From the NCBI GenBank assembly GCA_002411515.1, contig DHTF01000028.1:12897-27571 (forward strand): a stretch of DNA of 14,675 bases, written 5' to 3'. Below, in pieces: positions 7,252 to 14,399 of the stretch. A program made the translations under genes and the position numbers. Each line of letters begins with the position of its first letter. Positions within the stretch are counted from its first letter, which is position 1. The notes under the pieces are model-generated. The model did not search any database. It worked only from the letters and a program-made list of their open reading frames with translations, and was not told the origin of the DNA. The DNA is from Proteiniphilum sp. UBA5267. GTDB lineage: Bacteria; Bacteroidota; Bacteroidia; Bacteroidales; Dysgonomonadaceae.

Positions 7252-8235
7252 CTAAATCGATGAAATGCGCAAAACGTCCAGCAGTTCTTCACTGATCTCC
7301 CGCTCTTTTCTGATGGCTCTCTTGAATGGTACGTAATCGATCTCGTTTTCACGAATGCCAATCATCACGTTGCGTTGATTTTCCAAAAGAGCCTGGATAG
7401 CAGCGATTCCCATGCGGCTTGCCAGTATGCGATCCTGTGCCGTGGGTGAACCACCTCGTTGGAGATGACCCAGAATAGAAACCCGCACATCATACTGTGG
7501 GTATTCCGTCTTTACACGTTCTGCCAGTTTGATGGCACCCCCGGTTACCTCACTTTCAGTGACAAGTACCATGCTGCTGTTTTTTGACTTGCGGAAGCCC
7601 TGTTCGATGAGTTCTCCCAACTGGTCTTTCTCGATACTGATTTCCGGGATGATGGCTGCTTCAGCTCCCGATGCAATGGCACTATTTAAAGCAAGGAAAC
7701 CGCAGTTGCGTCCCATGACTTCCACAAAAAAAAGACGCTCGTGGGAGGTGGCTGTATCGCGTATCTTGTCCATCGATTGCATGATGGTATTCAGTGCTGT
7801 GTCATAGCCAATGGTGGTATCGGTACCACTAAGGTCGTTGTCTATTGTTCCGGGAAGACCGACAATTGGGATGTTGTATTCATTGGCAAAAATGCCTGCA
7901 CCGGTGAGTGAACCGTCGCCCCCAATCACAATCAATGCATCTATCCCGTGCTTTTGCATGTTTTCGTAGGCAATCCGGCGTCCTTCTATCGTCATGAACT
8001 CCAAGGAGCGGGCTGTCTTCAGGATGGTGCCACCCTGTTGTATAATGTTGCTGACACTGTTTGTCTGGAATTCCTCGATCTCGTCGGAGATCAGGCCCTT
8101 GTAGCCCCTGTAGATGCCATACACACGCATACCATTTGAAATGCCCGCACGCGTTACTGCACGTATAGCGGCATTCATGCCCGGCGCGTCGCCACCGGAG
8201 GTGAGGACACCCACGCTAAGAATGTTTGAGTCCAT
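7252..8235 (-). CDS. pfkA: ATP-dependent 6-phosphofructokinase
   Basis: A 327-residue group A phosphofructokinase that phosphorylates fructose 6-phosphate in glycolysis. The N-terminal [17 protein letters not shown] (9-25) and GGDGS (105-109) form the nucleotide site. G108 at the position of E. coli G104, with PGTIDND (128-134) rather than PKTIDND, points to ATP rather than pyrophosphate as donor. D132 corresponds to catalytic D127. MGRNCG (174-179) and [10 protein letters not shown] (255-264) contribute sugar-phosphate binding. The gene is monocistronic in appearance: it has a near-perfect promoter upstream, and the next gene, mce, has its own promoter. No strong terminator follows, only a weak AT-rich 6-bp hairpin near 7208-7225. 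Confidence 0.97.
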   Translation of the reverse strand: MDSNILSVGVLTSGGDAPGMNAAIRAVTRAGISNGMRVYGIYRGYKGLISDEIEEFQTNSVSNIIQQGGTILKTARSLEFMTIEGRRIAYENMQKHGIDALIVIGGDGSLTGAGIFANEYNIPIVGLPGTIDNDLSGTDTTIGYDTALNTIMQSMDKIRDTATSHERLFFVEVMGRNCGFLALNSAIASGAEAAIIPEISIEKDQLGELIEQGFRKSKNSSMVLVTESEVTGGAIKLAERVKTEYPQYDVRVSILGHLQRGGSPTAQDRILASRMGIAAIQALLENQRNVMIGIRENEIDYVPFKRAIRKEREISEELLDVLRISSI

Positions 8236-8300
8236 AATTAAGTTGTTTGTCTTTGAGACGTTGTGGTTTATAAAACTTTACCTTATAAAACAATAAGCTG

Positions 8301-8331
8301 CAAAGGTATGTTTTTTTAACGATGCCACAAA
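8301..8331 (-). promoter_or_regulatory. Promoter of pfkA (Bacteroidetes consensus)
   Basis: TTTG at 8328-8331 and TACCTTTG at 8301-8308, separated by exactly 19 bases on the minus strand, match the -33/-7 consensus of the Bacteroidetes primary sigma factor. The predicted start near 8294 leaves a leader of about 60 bases. The -33 element overlaps the T-tract of the ispH terminator. Confidence 0.85.
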
Positions 8332-8357
8332 AAAAAGCAGCTAAAAAGCTGCTTTTT
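8329..8357 (-). terminator. Intrinsic terminator of cmk-ispH
   Basis: Arms 8332-8341 and 8348-8357 (AAAAAGCAGC and its inverse) surround a 6-base loop, and a T-tract follows on the minus strand at 8329-8336. The hairpin contains the last codons and the TAG stop of ispH. Confidence 0.8.
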
Positions 8358-9234
8358 CCAGTTGAGTGTGTGGTTTCAACTTCTCAATATTCCCAGCCAC
8401 GGCTTCCATTTGCCACATGGGAGTGGATGTGGCTCCGCAGATGCCAATCCGAATGTTTTCTTTCAACCATGCAGGGTCGATTTCTTCCGGAGTATGAATG
8501 AGATAGGAGTTGGGGTTCATTTTTTTACACTCCTCAAACAATACTTTGCCATTGGAACTCTTTTCACCGGCAATGAATATGATCAGATCGTTACTGGCAG
8601 CAAACTGCTGCATGTTGGGTACACGGTTTGATACCTGCCGGCAGATGGTGTCGTAAAACTCAAATTTTGCATCCCCCTGCATACGGGATGCGATGAGCTC
8701 TCCAATTTCCTGAAAACCGTCCAGGGGCTTGGTCGTTTGTGAAAAAAGACTGATGTCACGGGAGAAATCTAGTTTATTTATTTCCTCCTTGTTTTCGATG
8801 ATGATCGCATTCTCATTGGTCTGACCGAGTAAGCCGTTCACTTCGGCATGTCCTCTCTTACCGAAAATAACAATCTGCGCATCTTCATGCGCACGATGGA
8901 TATATTTCTTGTTAATCCGCTTCTGCAATCCCAAAACAACAGGGCAAGAAGCATCGATGATTTCTATGTTATTCTGTTTGGCTATTTCGTATGTGCTGGG
9001 CGGCTCTCCATGTGCACGCAGCAACACGCGTACGTTTTTAAGTTGTTTGAACTGCTCGTGATTGATGGTAATTAACCCCATCTTCTCAAGGCGTTCCACT
9101 TCAATGTTGTTGTGCACGATGTCACCCAGACAATAAAGCGTGCCTCCTTTTTTTAGTTCTTCCTCTGCTTTGGATATCGCTTTGGCAACACCAAAACAAC
9201 ATCCTGATTGCCGATCTATTTCAATTTTGTACAT
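8341..9234 (-). CDS. ispH: 4-hydroxy-3-methylbut-2-enyl diphosphate reductase
   Basis: A 297-residue [4Fe-4S] enzyme making IPP and DMAPP from HMBPP, the last step of the MEP isoprenoid pathway. The cluster cysteines are C13 (GCCFGVAKAI), C97 (ASCPVV) and C198 (TICRQVSNR). Substrate residues H41, H75, H129 and catalytic E131 (GKRGHAEV), T167 (SQTTKP) and the SSN at 226-228 are intact. The ATG at 9234, giving MYKIEIDRQSG, is chosen because the family starts about a dozen residues before the first cluster Cys. The open frame runs 29 codons further up, but those residues overlap cmk in another frame and look unlike IspH. The chosen start overlaps the end of cmk by 14 bases, so translational coupling is likely. 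A terminator follows at the stop. Confidence 0.95.
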   Translation of the reverse strand: MYKIEIDRQSGCCFGVAKAISKAEEELKKGGTLYCLGDIVHNNIEVERLEKMGLITINHEQFKQLKNVRVLLRAHGEPPSTYEIAKQNNIEIIDASCPVVLGLQKRINKKYIHRAHEDAQIVIFGKRGHAEVNGLLGQTNENAIIIENKEEINKLDFSRDISLFSQTTKPLDGFQEIGELIASRMQGDAKFEFYDTICRQVSNRVPNMQQFAASNDLIIFIAGEKSSNGKVLFEECKKMNPNSYLIHTPEEIDPAWLKENIRIGICGATSTPMWQMEAVAGNIEKLKPHTQLEKAAF

Positions 9235-9925
9235 TTTGTGCTGTGATTTTGTGAAACATATCCAATGCCCACTGCAACTGTGCTTCGATACCGATATGGG
9301 TATTGTCCAGTTCCAGTGCATCGGCTGCTTTGCGTAACGGACTTTCGGCGCGGGTGGTGTCGCGCAGGTCGCGTTCTTTTACATTGGCCAATACAGCAGC
9401 ATAATCGGTATGCTCTCCTTTGGCTATCATCTCGTCGTAGCGTCGCTGCGCACGTATTTCGGGTGAAGTGGTCAGAAAAAGCTTCATCTCAGCTTCGGGG
9501 AATACCACCGTGCCAATATCCCGTCCATCCATGACGACACCTTTATTTTTCCCCATCTCCTGTTGCTGACGCACCATCTCACGGCGTACAAAGCCAAGTG
9601 TGCTCACGCGGCTCGCCCCATTGGCCACCTTCAGGGTTCGTATCTCTCTTTCCACGTTTTCACCGTTCAGGAAGGTTTCCTGTTCTCCTCCGTTGTTGGG
9701 TCTGAATGTGATGGTAATATCACCAATGTGTTGGCGAAGCGCTTCCTCGTCCATTCTGGTCTCCGTGATCCACCCTTTTTTGAGTGCATAGAGTGCCACA
9801 GCACGGTACATGGCGCCACTGTCGATGTAGATGTATCCCAGCTGTTTGGCCAATCCCTTGGCGATCGTACTTTTACCACACGACGAGTATCCGTCTACGG
9901 CAATGATAATCCTTTTTTTTTGCAT
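9221..9925 (-). CDS. cmk: (d)CMP kinase (cytidylate kinase)
   Basis: A 234-residue cytoplasmic kinase that makes CDP/dCDP from CMP/dCMP. The P-loop GYSSCGKST is at 12-20, with K18 contacting ATP phosphates. DSGAMYR at 35-41 and DGRDIGT at 133-139 are conserved CMP-site motifs, and the Arg-rich lid (RDLRDTTR) is at 185-192. Length is normal. It starts at ATG 9925 behind a good promoter and overlaps ispH by 14 bases, so cmk-ispH is a two-gene operon. Confidence 0.96.
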   Translation of the reverse strand: MQKKRIIIAVDGYSSCGKSTIAKGLAKQLGYIYIDSGAMYRAVALYALKKGWITETRMDEEALRQHIGDITITFRPNNGGEQETFLNGENVEREIRTLKVANGASRVSTLGFVRREMVRQQQEMGKNKGVVMDGRDIGTVVFPEAEMKLFLTTSPEIRAQRRYDEMIAKGEHTDYAAVLANVKERDLRDTTRAESPLRKAADALELDNTHIGIEAQLQWALDMFHKITAQNVQN

Positions 9926-9957
9926 ATTTTTTACCCGTCAAAGAGATAAACAATACA

Positions 9958-9988
9958 CAAAGATAGAATGTTTATGGGAATTGTCAAT
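9958..9988 (-). promoter_or_regulatory. Promoter of cmk-ispH
   Basis: TATCTTTG at 9958-9965 matches TAnnTTTG. ATTG at 9985-9988 supplies a -33 TTG at 19 bases spacing on the minus strand. The -33 element overlaps the stop region of the upstream TerC gene. The predicted leader is about 25 bases. Confidence 0.75.
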
Positions 9989-11066
9989 TTTGTACTTCTT
10001 CTTCTCCTTCCATCCAATACGGATGCTGCTCCTCTTCCTTCTCCTTCTCCTCCGAAATAGGATCAAATATTTTTTTTGCGGGAATGAGTTTCGATAAGAC
10101 AATGGAGATGAACAGGGTTCCCACAATGACAGCCAGCGAGAACCATGAATGGGACGAGAAGAAATCGGCAACTATAGGAAATATACCCATCAGCATCTTT
10201 ACGCCAATAAAGAAAAGGATGAAGCTGATACCATATTTTAGAAAACGAAACATGGTAATGATGTTCCGCAACGCAAAGAAGAGTGAAATAAGCCCCATCA
10301 CGGCGAAAACATTTGAGGTAACGGCCAGAAATTGTTCTTCTTCACCTGTAAGCAAGCTACCCGCACCCTCCATGATTACCCCGATAATGGCCGGAATAGA
10401 GTCCATCGCGAAGATGATGTCCGTGGTGCCAATGATTAGCAACGTCAGGAACATGTGCGTGATGTGTCTTTTTCCATCTATTTTCGTGAAAAAATGCGGC
10501 GTATGCATATCTGGATCCACACGAAAAAACTTCACTGCCGCTTTATATAGGATGTTTTGTTTCGGATCCATCGTGTCGTTATCTTTGCCAAAAAGCATCT
10601 TTAATCCAGTGTAAATCAAAACGATGCCAAGGATATACAATATCCAGTGAAACCGGAGCACGAGCTCCATGCCCACCAGGATAAACAGGATGCGCAAGGC
10701 GATGGCAATCAGAATTCCTATCTTGAGCAGTTTGGGTTGGTTGAGCTGGTTGATGCCCATCACGGAAAAGATCAGAATAAACACAAACAGGTTGTCCACC
10801 GACAGTGAATATTCAGTGAGATAGCCCGAGATGAACTTTGTGGCCATGACCGTTCCCGTCCTCACGGGACTATCGGGAGATTGTGGAAAAAACAGGAAGA
10901 TTGCCAGCCCGAATGACAGGGCTATTAAAATCCATAAACCAGTCCACATGAGTGATTCCTTTACGTTGATGGTGCCTTTGCGATGATCGGTTACGTAAAA
11001 ATCGATTGCATAAACAAGAAGAAAGATTGCTACAAAAGCAATCCAAAAGATGGTGATTGTGCTCAT
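9984..11066 (-). CDS. TerC/Alx-family integral membrane protein (putative Mn2+ exporter)
   Basis: A 360-residue polytopic membrane protein of the TerC family. Two family signatures are clear: EYSLSVDNLFVF (85-96) with D91, and GTTDIIFAMDSIPA (213-226) with D222; these acidic residues sit inside membrane helices. About eight or nine hydrophobic segments are visible. E. coli Alx and related proteins export Mn2+, and the family is sometimes annotated as tellurium resistance; metal export is a family inference. The C-terminus is a highly acidic soluble tail (about 335-360). No yybP-ykoY (Mn2+) riboswitch pattern could be seen in the 272-base upstream spacer, and no other ter genes are nearby. Confidence 0.88.
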   Translation of the reverse strand: MSTITIFWIAFVAIFLLVYAIDFYVTDHRKGTINVKESLMWTGLWILIALSFGLAIFLFFPQSPDSPVRTGTVMATKFISGYLTEYSLSVDNLFVFILIFSVMGINQLNQPKLLKIGILIAIALRILFILVGMELVLRFHWILYILGIVLIYTGLKMLFGKDNDTMDPKQNILYKAAVKFFRVDPDMHTPHFFTKIDGKRHITHMFLTLLIIGTTDIIFAMDSIPAIIGVIMEGAGSLLTGEEEQFLAVTSNVFAVMGLISLFFALRNIITMFRFLKYGISFILFFIGVKMLMGIFPIVADFFSSHSWFSLAVIVGTLFISIVLSKLIPAKKIFDPISEEKEKEEEQHPYWMEGEEEVQN

Positions 11067-11338
11067 ATAAATTACTTTTTACGAATAAAAGCTATTCAAT
11101 GAATCAAACCTTAAAAAAAGAATCGCCATAAATTACCAAAAACCAAACGTTGGTATTTTACGTGAAGAGGAGGTACAAATGTGAAACGGACGCAATAATG
11201 TCGTCGTGATTTTTAGTTGCGTAAAAGTAGTGAAAAAAATAGACTGTGGTCAGATTTAGTCAAATAAATTTTTCCCAAACATCCACAGACACAGCTCATC
11301 GGGCTGTGTCTGCAGTTGGGAGAAGAAAGATATCCGTT
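11067..11338. other. 272-base spacer upstream of the TerC gene, with little recognisable content
   Basis: Apart from the hairpin at 11286-11312, I see no gene. The closest -7 match for the TerC gene is TACTTTTA near 11224-11231 on the minus strand (one mismatch, no -33), so its promoter is not settled. A short inverted pair ACGCAA/TTGCGT lies near 11189-11223. The AGGAGG near 11168 on the plus strand is followed only by ATG-TGA. Confidence 0.4.
11286..11312 (-). terminator. Hairpin downstream of P5C dehydrogenase, probable terminator
   Basis: CAGACACAGC (11286-11295) is perfectly inverted at 11303-11312 around a 7-base loop. It lies about 27 bases after the pruA stop on the minus strand. There is no clean T-tract directly after it, so termination is likely but not typical. 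Confidence 0.6.
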
Positions 11339-12970
11339 TTATGCTTCCTCGAAGCTGGGATACATATATTCGGTTGCCGGAATAAACGTCTCTTTGATAC
11401 ACTGTGGGGAAACCCAGCGCAGCAGGTTAAAAAGAGATCCTGCCTTGTCATTGGTCCCCGATCCGCGACCGCCGCCAAAAGGTTGCTGATCGACCACGGC
11501 ACCCGTAGGTTTGTCGTTGATATAGAAATTGCCTGCAGTATGCGTCAGACGGGTGGTCATCTTTTCAATATTGGCCCTGCTGGCCGAGAAGATGGCACCA
11601 GTCAGCGCATAATTGGTGGTGCTGTCCAGTACATCCAGGGTCTCATCCTCTTTGTCGGCAGGATAGACATAAATGGTGATGATGGGACCGAAAAGCTCTT
11701 CCCGCATGGTGACATAATCGGGTTTCTTCGCCAGAATCACGGTGGGTTGAATGAAATAACCCGTCGACTTGTCGTAATTCCCTCCACAAACAATCTCTGC
11801 ATCGGGTGAAACTTTTGCCTCTTCGATTACCAGGGCCAGCTTGTCGAATGACTCCTCATCAATCACGGCATTCACAAAGTTGCTGAAATCCTCAACCACG
11901 CCGGTTTTGATCTTCGACAGATCGTCGCTCACCATATTTTTAACCGCTTCCCATATGTTTTCAGGAATATAGGCACGGGATGCTGCGGAGCACTTCTGCC
12001 CCTGGTATTCGAAAGCGCCTCGCGTGATGGCGGTGGCTACCTGTTTCGGGTTGGCCGTTGCATCGGCAAAGATGTAATCCTTGCCCCCCGTCTCGCCCAC
12101 AATGCGCGGATAGGATTTATATTTCGATATGTTCCTGGCAATGGTACCCCACATGCCGTTGAATACTGCCGTGGAGCCAGTGAAGTGCAGCCCGGCAAAG
12201 TCACGGTGGTTGAAAACCACCTCTGCTGTTTCTTTTCCGCCGGCATAGACCAAGTTGATCACCCCGTCGGGCAATCCTGCTTCCTGCAGAACTTTCATGA
12301 TGAGATGACTGGAATAAACCGCCGTCCTGGAAGGCTTCCACACCACCGTGTTGCCCATGAGCGCCGGAGCGGCACCCAGGTTACCCGCAATGGAGGTAAA
12401 ATTGAATGGCGTGAGTGCAAAAATAAAGCCCTCGAGCGGACGCCAGACCATCCTGTTCCATATGCCCTGCGCGGAGTTGGGCTGCATGGCATAGATCTCG
12501 GTCATGTTTTTTACATTGTATCGGTAGAAATCAACCAACTCACAAACGGCATCGATCTCCGACTGGTATGCATTTTTCGACTGTCCAATCATTGTTACGG
12601 CATTGAATTCGCTCCGGTAAGGACCTGCGATCAGCTCGGCCGCCTTCAGGAAAATGGCTGCCCGGCTTTCCCAACGCATGGCTTCCCAGGTCGGTTTAGC
12701 TTTGAGAGCTGCCTCTATGGCCATCTGCACATGGGTTTGATCTCCCTGGTGATAATGTCCCAACAGGTGACGGTGGTTATGAGGAGGACGAATTTCCATG
12801 AGATTACCGGTACGTACTTCCTTGCCGCCAATGACCATCGGCAGGTCAAGGCCGCCCTGGTTGAGTTCTGCAAGTTTTTTTTTCAGTACTTCTCTTTCAG
12901 CCGATCCTGGAGCGTAACTCCTGACAGGTTCATTTTTTATGGGAGGCAATTGATAGAATCCTTTGGACAT
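11339..12970 (-). CDS. pruA: L-glutamate gamma-semialdehyde (1-pyrroline-5-carboxylate) dehydrogenase
   Basis: A 543-residue NAD+-dependent aldehyde dehydrogenase that oxidises glutamate semialdehyde to glutamate, the second step of proline degradation. TPFNFTS (187-193) holds N190 of the oxyanion site. WKPS (211-214) contacts NAD. VGETGGKD (291-298) holds E293. YQGQKCSA (322-329) holds the nucleophile C327. REELFGP is at 423-429. Length and motifs match the ALDH4-type single-function enzyme rather than bifunctional PutA. The ATG at 12970 (MSKGFYQLPP) is preferred; the frame continues 24 codons upstream, but those residues cover the divergent promoter region. A TATATTTG element lies about 30 bases upstream. 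The gene faces away from proline dehydrogenase, its pathway partner. Confidence 0.96.
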   Translation of the reverse strand: MSKGFYQLPPIKNEPVRSYAPGSAEREVLKKKLAELNQGGLDLPMVIGGKEVRTGNLMEIRPPHNHRHLLGHYHQGDQTHVQMAIEAALKAKPTWEAMRWESRAAIFLKAAELIAGPYRSEFNAVTMIGQSKNAYQSEIDAVCELVDFYRYNVKNMTEIYAMQPNSAQGIWNRMVWRPLEGFIFALTPFNFTSIAGNLGAAPALMGNTVVWKPSRTAVYSSHLIMKVLQEAGLPDGVINLVYAGGKETAEVVFNHRDFAGLHFTGSTAVFNGMWGTIARNISKYKSYPRIVGETGGKDYIFADATANPKQVATAITRGAFEYQGQKCSAASRAYIPENIWEAVKNMVSDDLSKIKTGVVEDFSNFVNAVIDEESFDKLALVIEEAKVSPDAEIVCGGNYDKSTGYFIQPTVILAKKPDYVTMREELFGPIITIYVYPADKEDETLDVLDSTTNYALTGAIFSASRANIEKMTTRLTHTAGNFYINDKPTGAVVDQQPFGGGRGSGTNDKAGSLFNLLRWVSPQCIKETFIPATEYMYPSFEEA

Positions 12971-13003
12971 AATTTGTTTTTTCAGTGGTTCTGTTGAATG
13001 AGG

Positions 13004-13011
13004 CAAATATA
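13004..13011 (-). promoter_or_regulatory. Probable -7 element for pruA
   Basis: TATATTTG on the minus strand matches TAnnTTTG and lies 34 bases from the pruA ATG. No clear -33 TTTG is present at 19-21 bases, so the promoter may need an activator or be weak. Confidence 0.5.
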
Positions 13012-13084
13012 TCAAAAAAAAACTATTCAGGGATTCTTTCACTCGTTTTTTCAGAAAGTTAGAAACAGGAAATCTATTTTTTCT

Positions 13085-13092
13085 TATTTTTG
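13085..13092 (+). promoter_or_regulatory. Probable -7 element for proline dehydrogenase
   Basis: TATTTTTG on the plus strand matches TAnnTTTG and lies 24 bases before the ATG at 13117. No good -33 partner is visible. The resulting leader would be short. Confidence 0.45.
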
Positions 13093-13116
13093 CAGTAAAT
13101 CTTTTACATAAAACGC

Positions 13117-14301
13117 ATGCTACCAGAAAAAAGCCACGTCCTCAACTTCGAGAACACCGAGATTGCTTTTCGCGATCAATCGAATGCCAGCCTCAGGCAG
13201 GCTTATCAGCTTTTCAGACTCATGAACAACAAGACGCTAGTTTGCATCGGTAAACATCTTGTCAGCTTTGCCATGGCCATCCATTTTCCGGTGAAGAATA
13301 TTTTGCGAAAAACAATCTACCGCCATTTTGTGGGGGGTATGTCCATCGAAGATTGTAGCGTGACCATTTCCCGGCTTGCAAATCGTCATGTCTTTTCGAT
13401 ACTCGATTATGCGCAGGAAGGGGAAGAGTCGGAGGCAGCATTCAATGCTACCTTCCGGGAGATCATTCGCACCATTGAATTCGCACAGCATAACCCAGCC
13501 GTGCCTTTCAGTGTATTCAAAATCACGGGTATAGCCCGTTTCGATCTGTTGGCGAAGGTCAGCAGCGGGAGTGTGCTAACCGATGTGGAAGCAGCAGAGT
13601 ATCGGCAGGTGGAGGAAAGAGTCGATGCAATCTTCCGACGCGGTTACGAATTGGATGTCCCGGTGATGGTTGATGCCGAAGAGACCTGGATTCAGCCCGT
13701 ACTGGACGAGATGGTAATGCGGCTGATGGCAAAGTATAATGGAAAGAAAGCCATTGTGCAGAATACCTATCAGATGTACCGGCACGACAGCGTAGAACGC
13801 ATCAAAAAGCACCATCAGATGGCACTGGAGGGCGGTTTCCGTTTTGGGCTAAAGATTGTGCGGGGTGCCTACATGGAGAAAGAACGTGCCCGTGCGATTG
13901 AAAAAGGATACCCATCGCCCATACAGCCTGATAAAGAGTCGACCGACTGCGATTTCAACGGTATCATCCATTATTTTATAGATCATTTGGAGAGCATCGA
14001 CTTTATGGTGGCCACGCACAACGAAGAAAGCATCAGACTGCTCGCTTCCCTGATCGATGCCCGTGAGCTGCTGCGAAACCATCCCGGTATCTACTTCTCG
14101 CAACTCTATGGCATGAGCGACCATATTACATACAACCTTGCCGAGCAGGGTTATAACGTGGCGAAATATGTTCCTTACGGAGCGGTGAAAACCATGATGC
14201 CCTACCTTTTCCGCCGTGCCGAAGAAAACTCCTCGGTCAAAGGACAAAGCAGCCGCGAACTGAAAATGATCCACACAGAAATGAAACGAAGAAGGAGTTA
14301 A
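13117..14301 (+). CDS. Proline dehydrogenase (FAD-dependent, monofunctional)
   Basis: A 394-residue beta/alpha-barrel flavoenzyme oxidising proline to P5C and passing electrons to the quinone pool. Conserved blocks are in order: VFKITGIAR (133-141), MVDAEETWIQP (184-194), VQNTYQMY (214-221), KIVRGAYMEKER (246-257), ATHNEES (299-305), QLYGMSDH (329-336), YVPYG (351-355) and YLFRRAEEN (363-371). The double Arg R366/R367 in the last block binds the proline carboxylate. It is the single-function type (PutB/PRODH-like), without the DNA-binding or dehydrogenase domains of PutA. It is divergent from pruA across a 146-base gap with a candidate -7 element for each direction. It ends at a repeat tract that fills the gap to the next convergent gene. 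Confidence 0.95.
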   Translation: MLPEKSHVLNFENTEIAFRDQSNASLRQAYQLFRLMNNKTLVCIGKHLVSFAMAIHFPVKNILRKTIYRHFVGGMSIEDCSVTISRLANRHVFSILDYAQEGEESEAAFNATFREIIRTIEFAQHNPAVPFSVFKITGIARFDLLAKVSSGSVLTDVEAAEYRQVEERVDAIFRRGYELDVPVMVDAEETWIQPVLDEMVMRLMAKYNGKKAIVQNTYQMYRHDSVERIKKHHQMALEGGFRFGLKIVRGAYMEKERARAIEKGYPSPIQPDKESTDCDFNGIIHYFIDHLESIDFMVATHNEESIRLLASLIDARELLRNHPGIYFSQLYGMSDHITYNLAEQGYNVAKYVPYGAVKTMMPYLFRRAEENSSVKGQSSRELKMIHTEMKRRRS

Positions 14302-14399
14302 TGTGCCAATTAGACTAATAAGACTAATGTGCCAATTTAAATAATTTAAATTAGCACATTAGCATGTTGCCACATTAGCACATTGGCACATTGGCACAT
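14302..14399. repeat. Repeat-filled convergent gap: 12-base direct repeat, 35-base palindrome and 8-bp tandem repeats
   Basis: AATGTGCCAATT occurs at 14300-14311 and again at 14326-14337, and AGACTAAT at 14312-14319 and 14321-14328. Bases 14326-14360 form a near-perfect 35-base palindrome with one mismatch per arm, which becomes a G-U pair in minus-strand RNA. Bases 14354-14401 are six contiguous 8-base units of the type GCACATTR (the second and third degenerate). The tract touches the stop codons of both flanking genes. Similar GCACATT-type intergenic repeats are, from memory, common in Bacteroidales. The palindrome could act as a bidirectional terminator, although no T-tract follows. Confidence 0.85.

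Noticed and set aside
9235..9321. 29-codon N-terminal extension of ispH
   Set aside because: The residues overlap cmk in another frame and do not resemble IspH. The ATG at 9234 gives the expected N-terminus before the cluster cysteine.
11168..11195. AGGAGG with a nearby ATG and GTG on the plus strand, suggesting a leader peptide
   Set aside because: The ATG is followed directly by TGA and the GTG frame stops after five codons. Shine-Dalgarno sequences are not typical of this genome, so this is probably chance.
12185..12997. 270-codon open frame on the plus strand
   Set aside because: It is antisense to pruA with no family resemblance; the catalytic motifs belong to pruA on the minus strand.
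12971..13042. 24-codon N-terminal extension of P5C dehydrogenase
   Set aside because: The extension covers the candidate promoter element and is not typical of the family; the ATG at 12970 gives the usual 543-residue protein.
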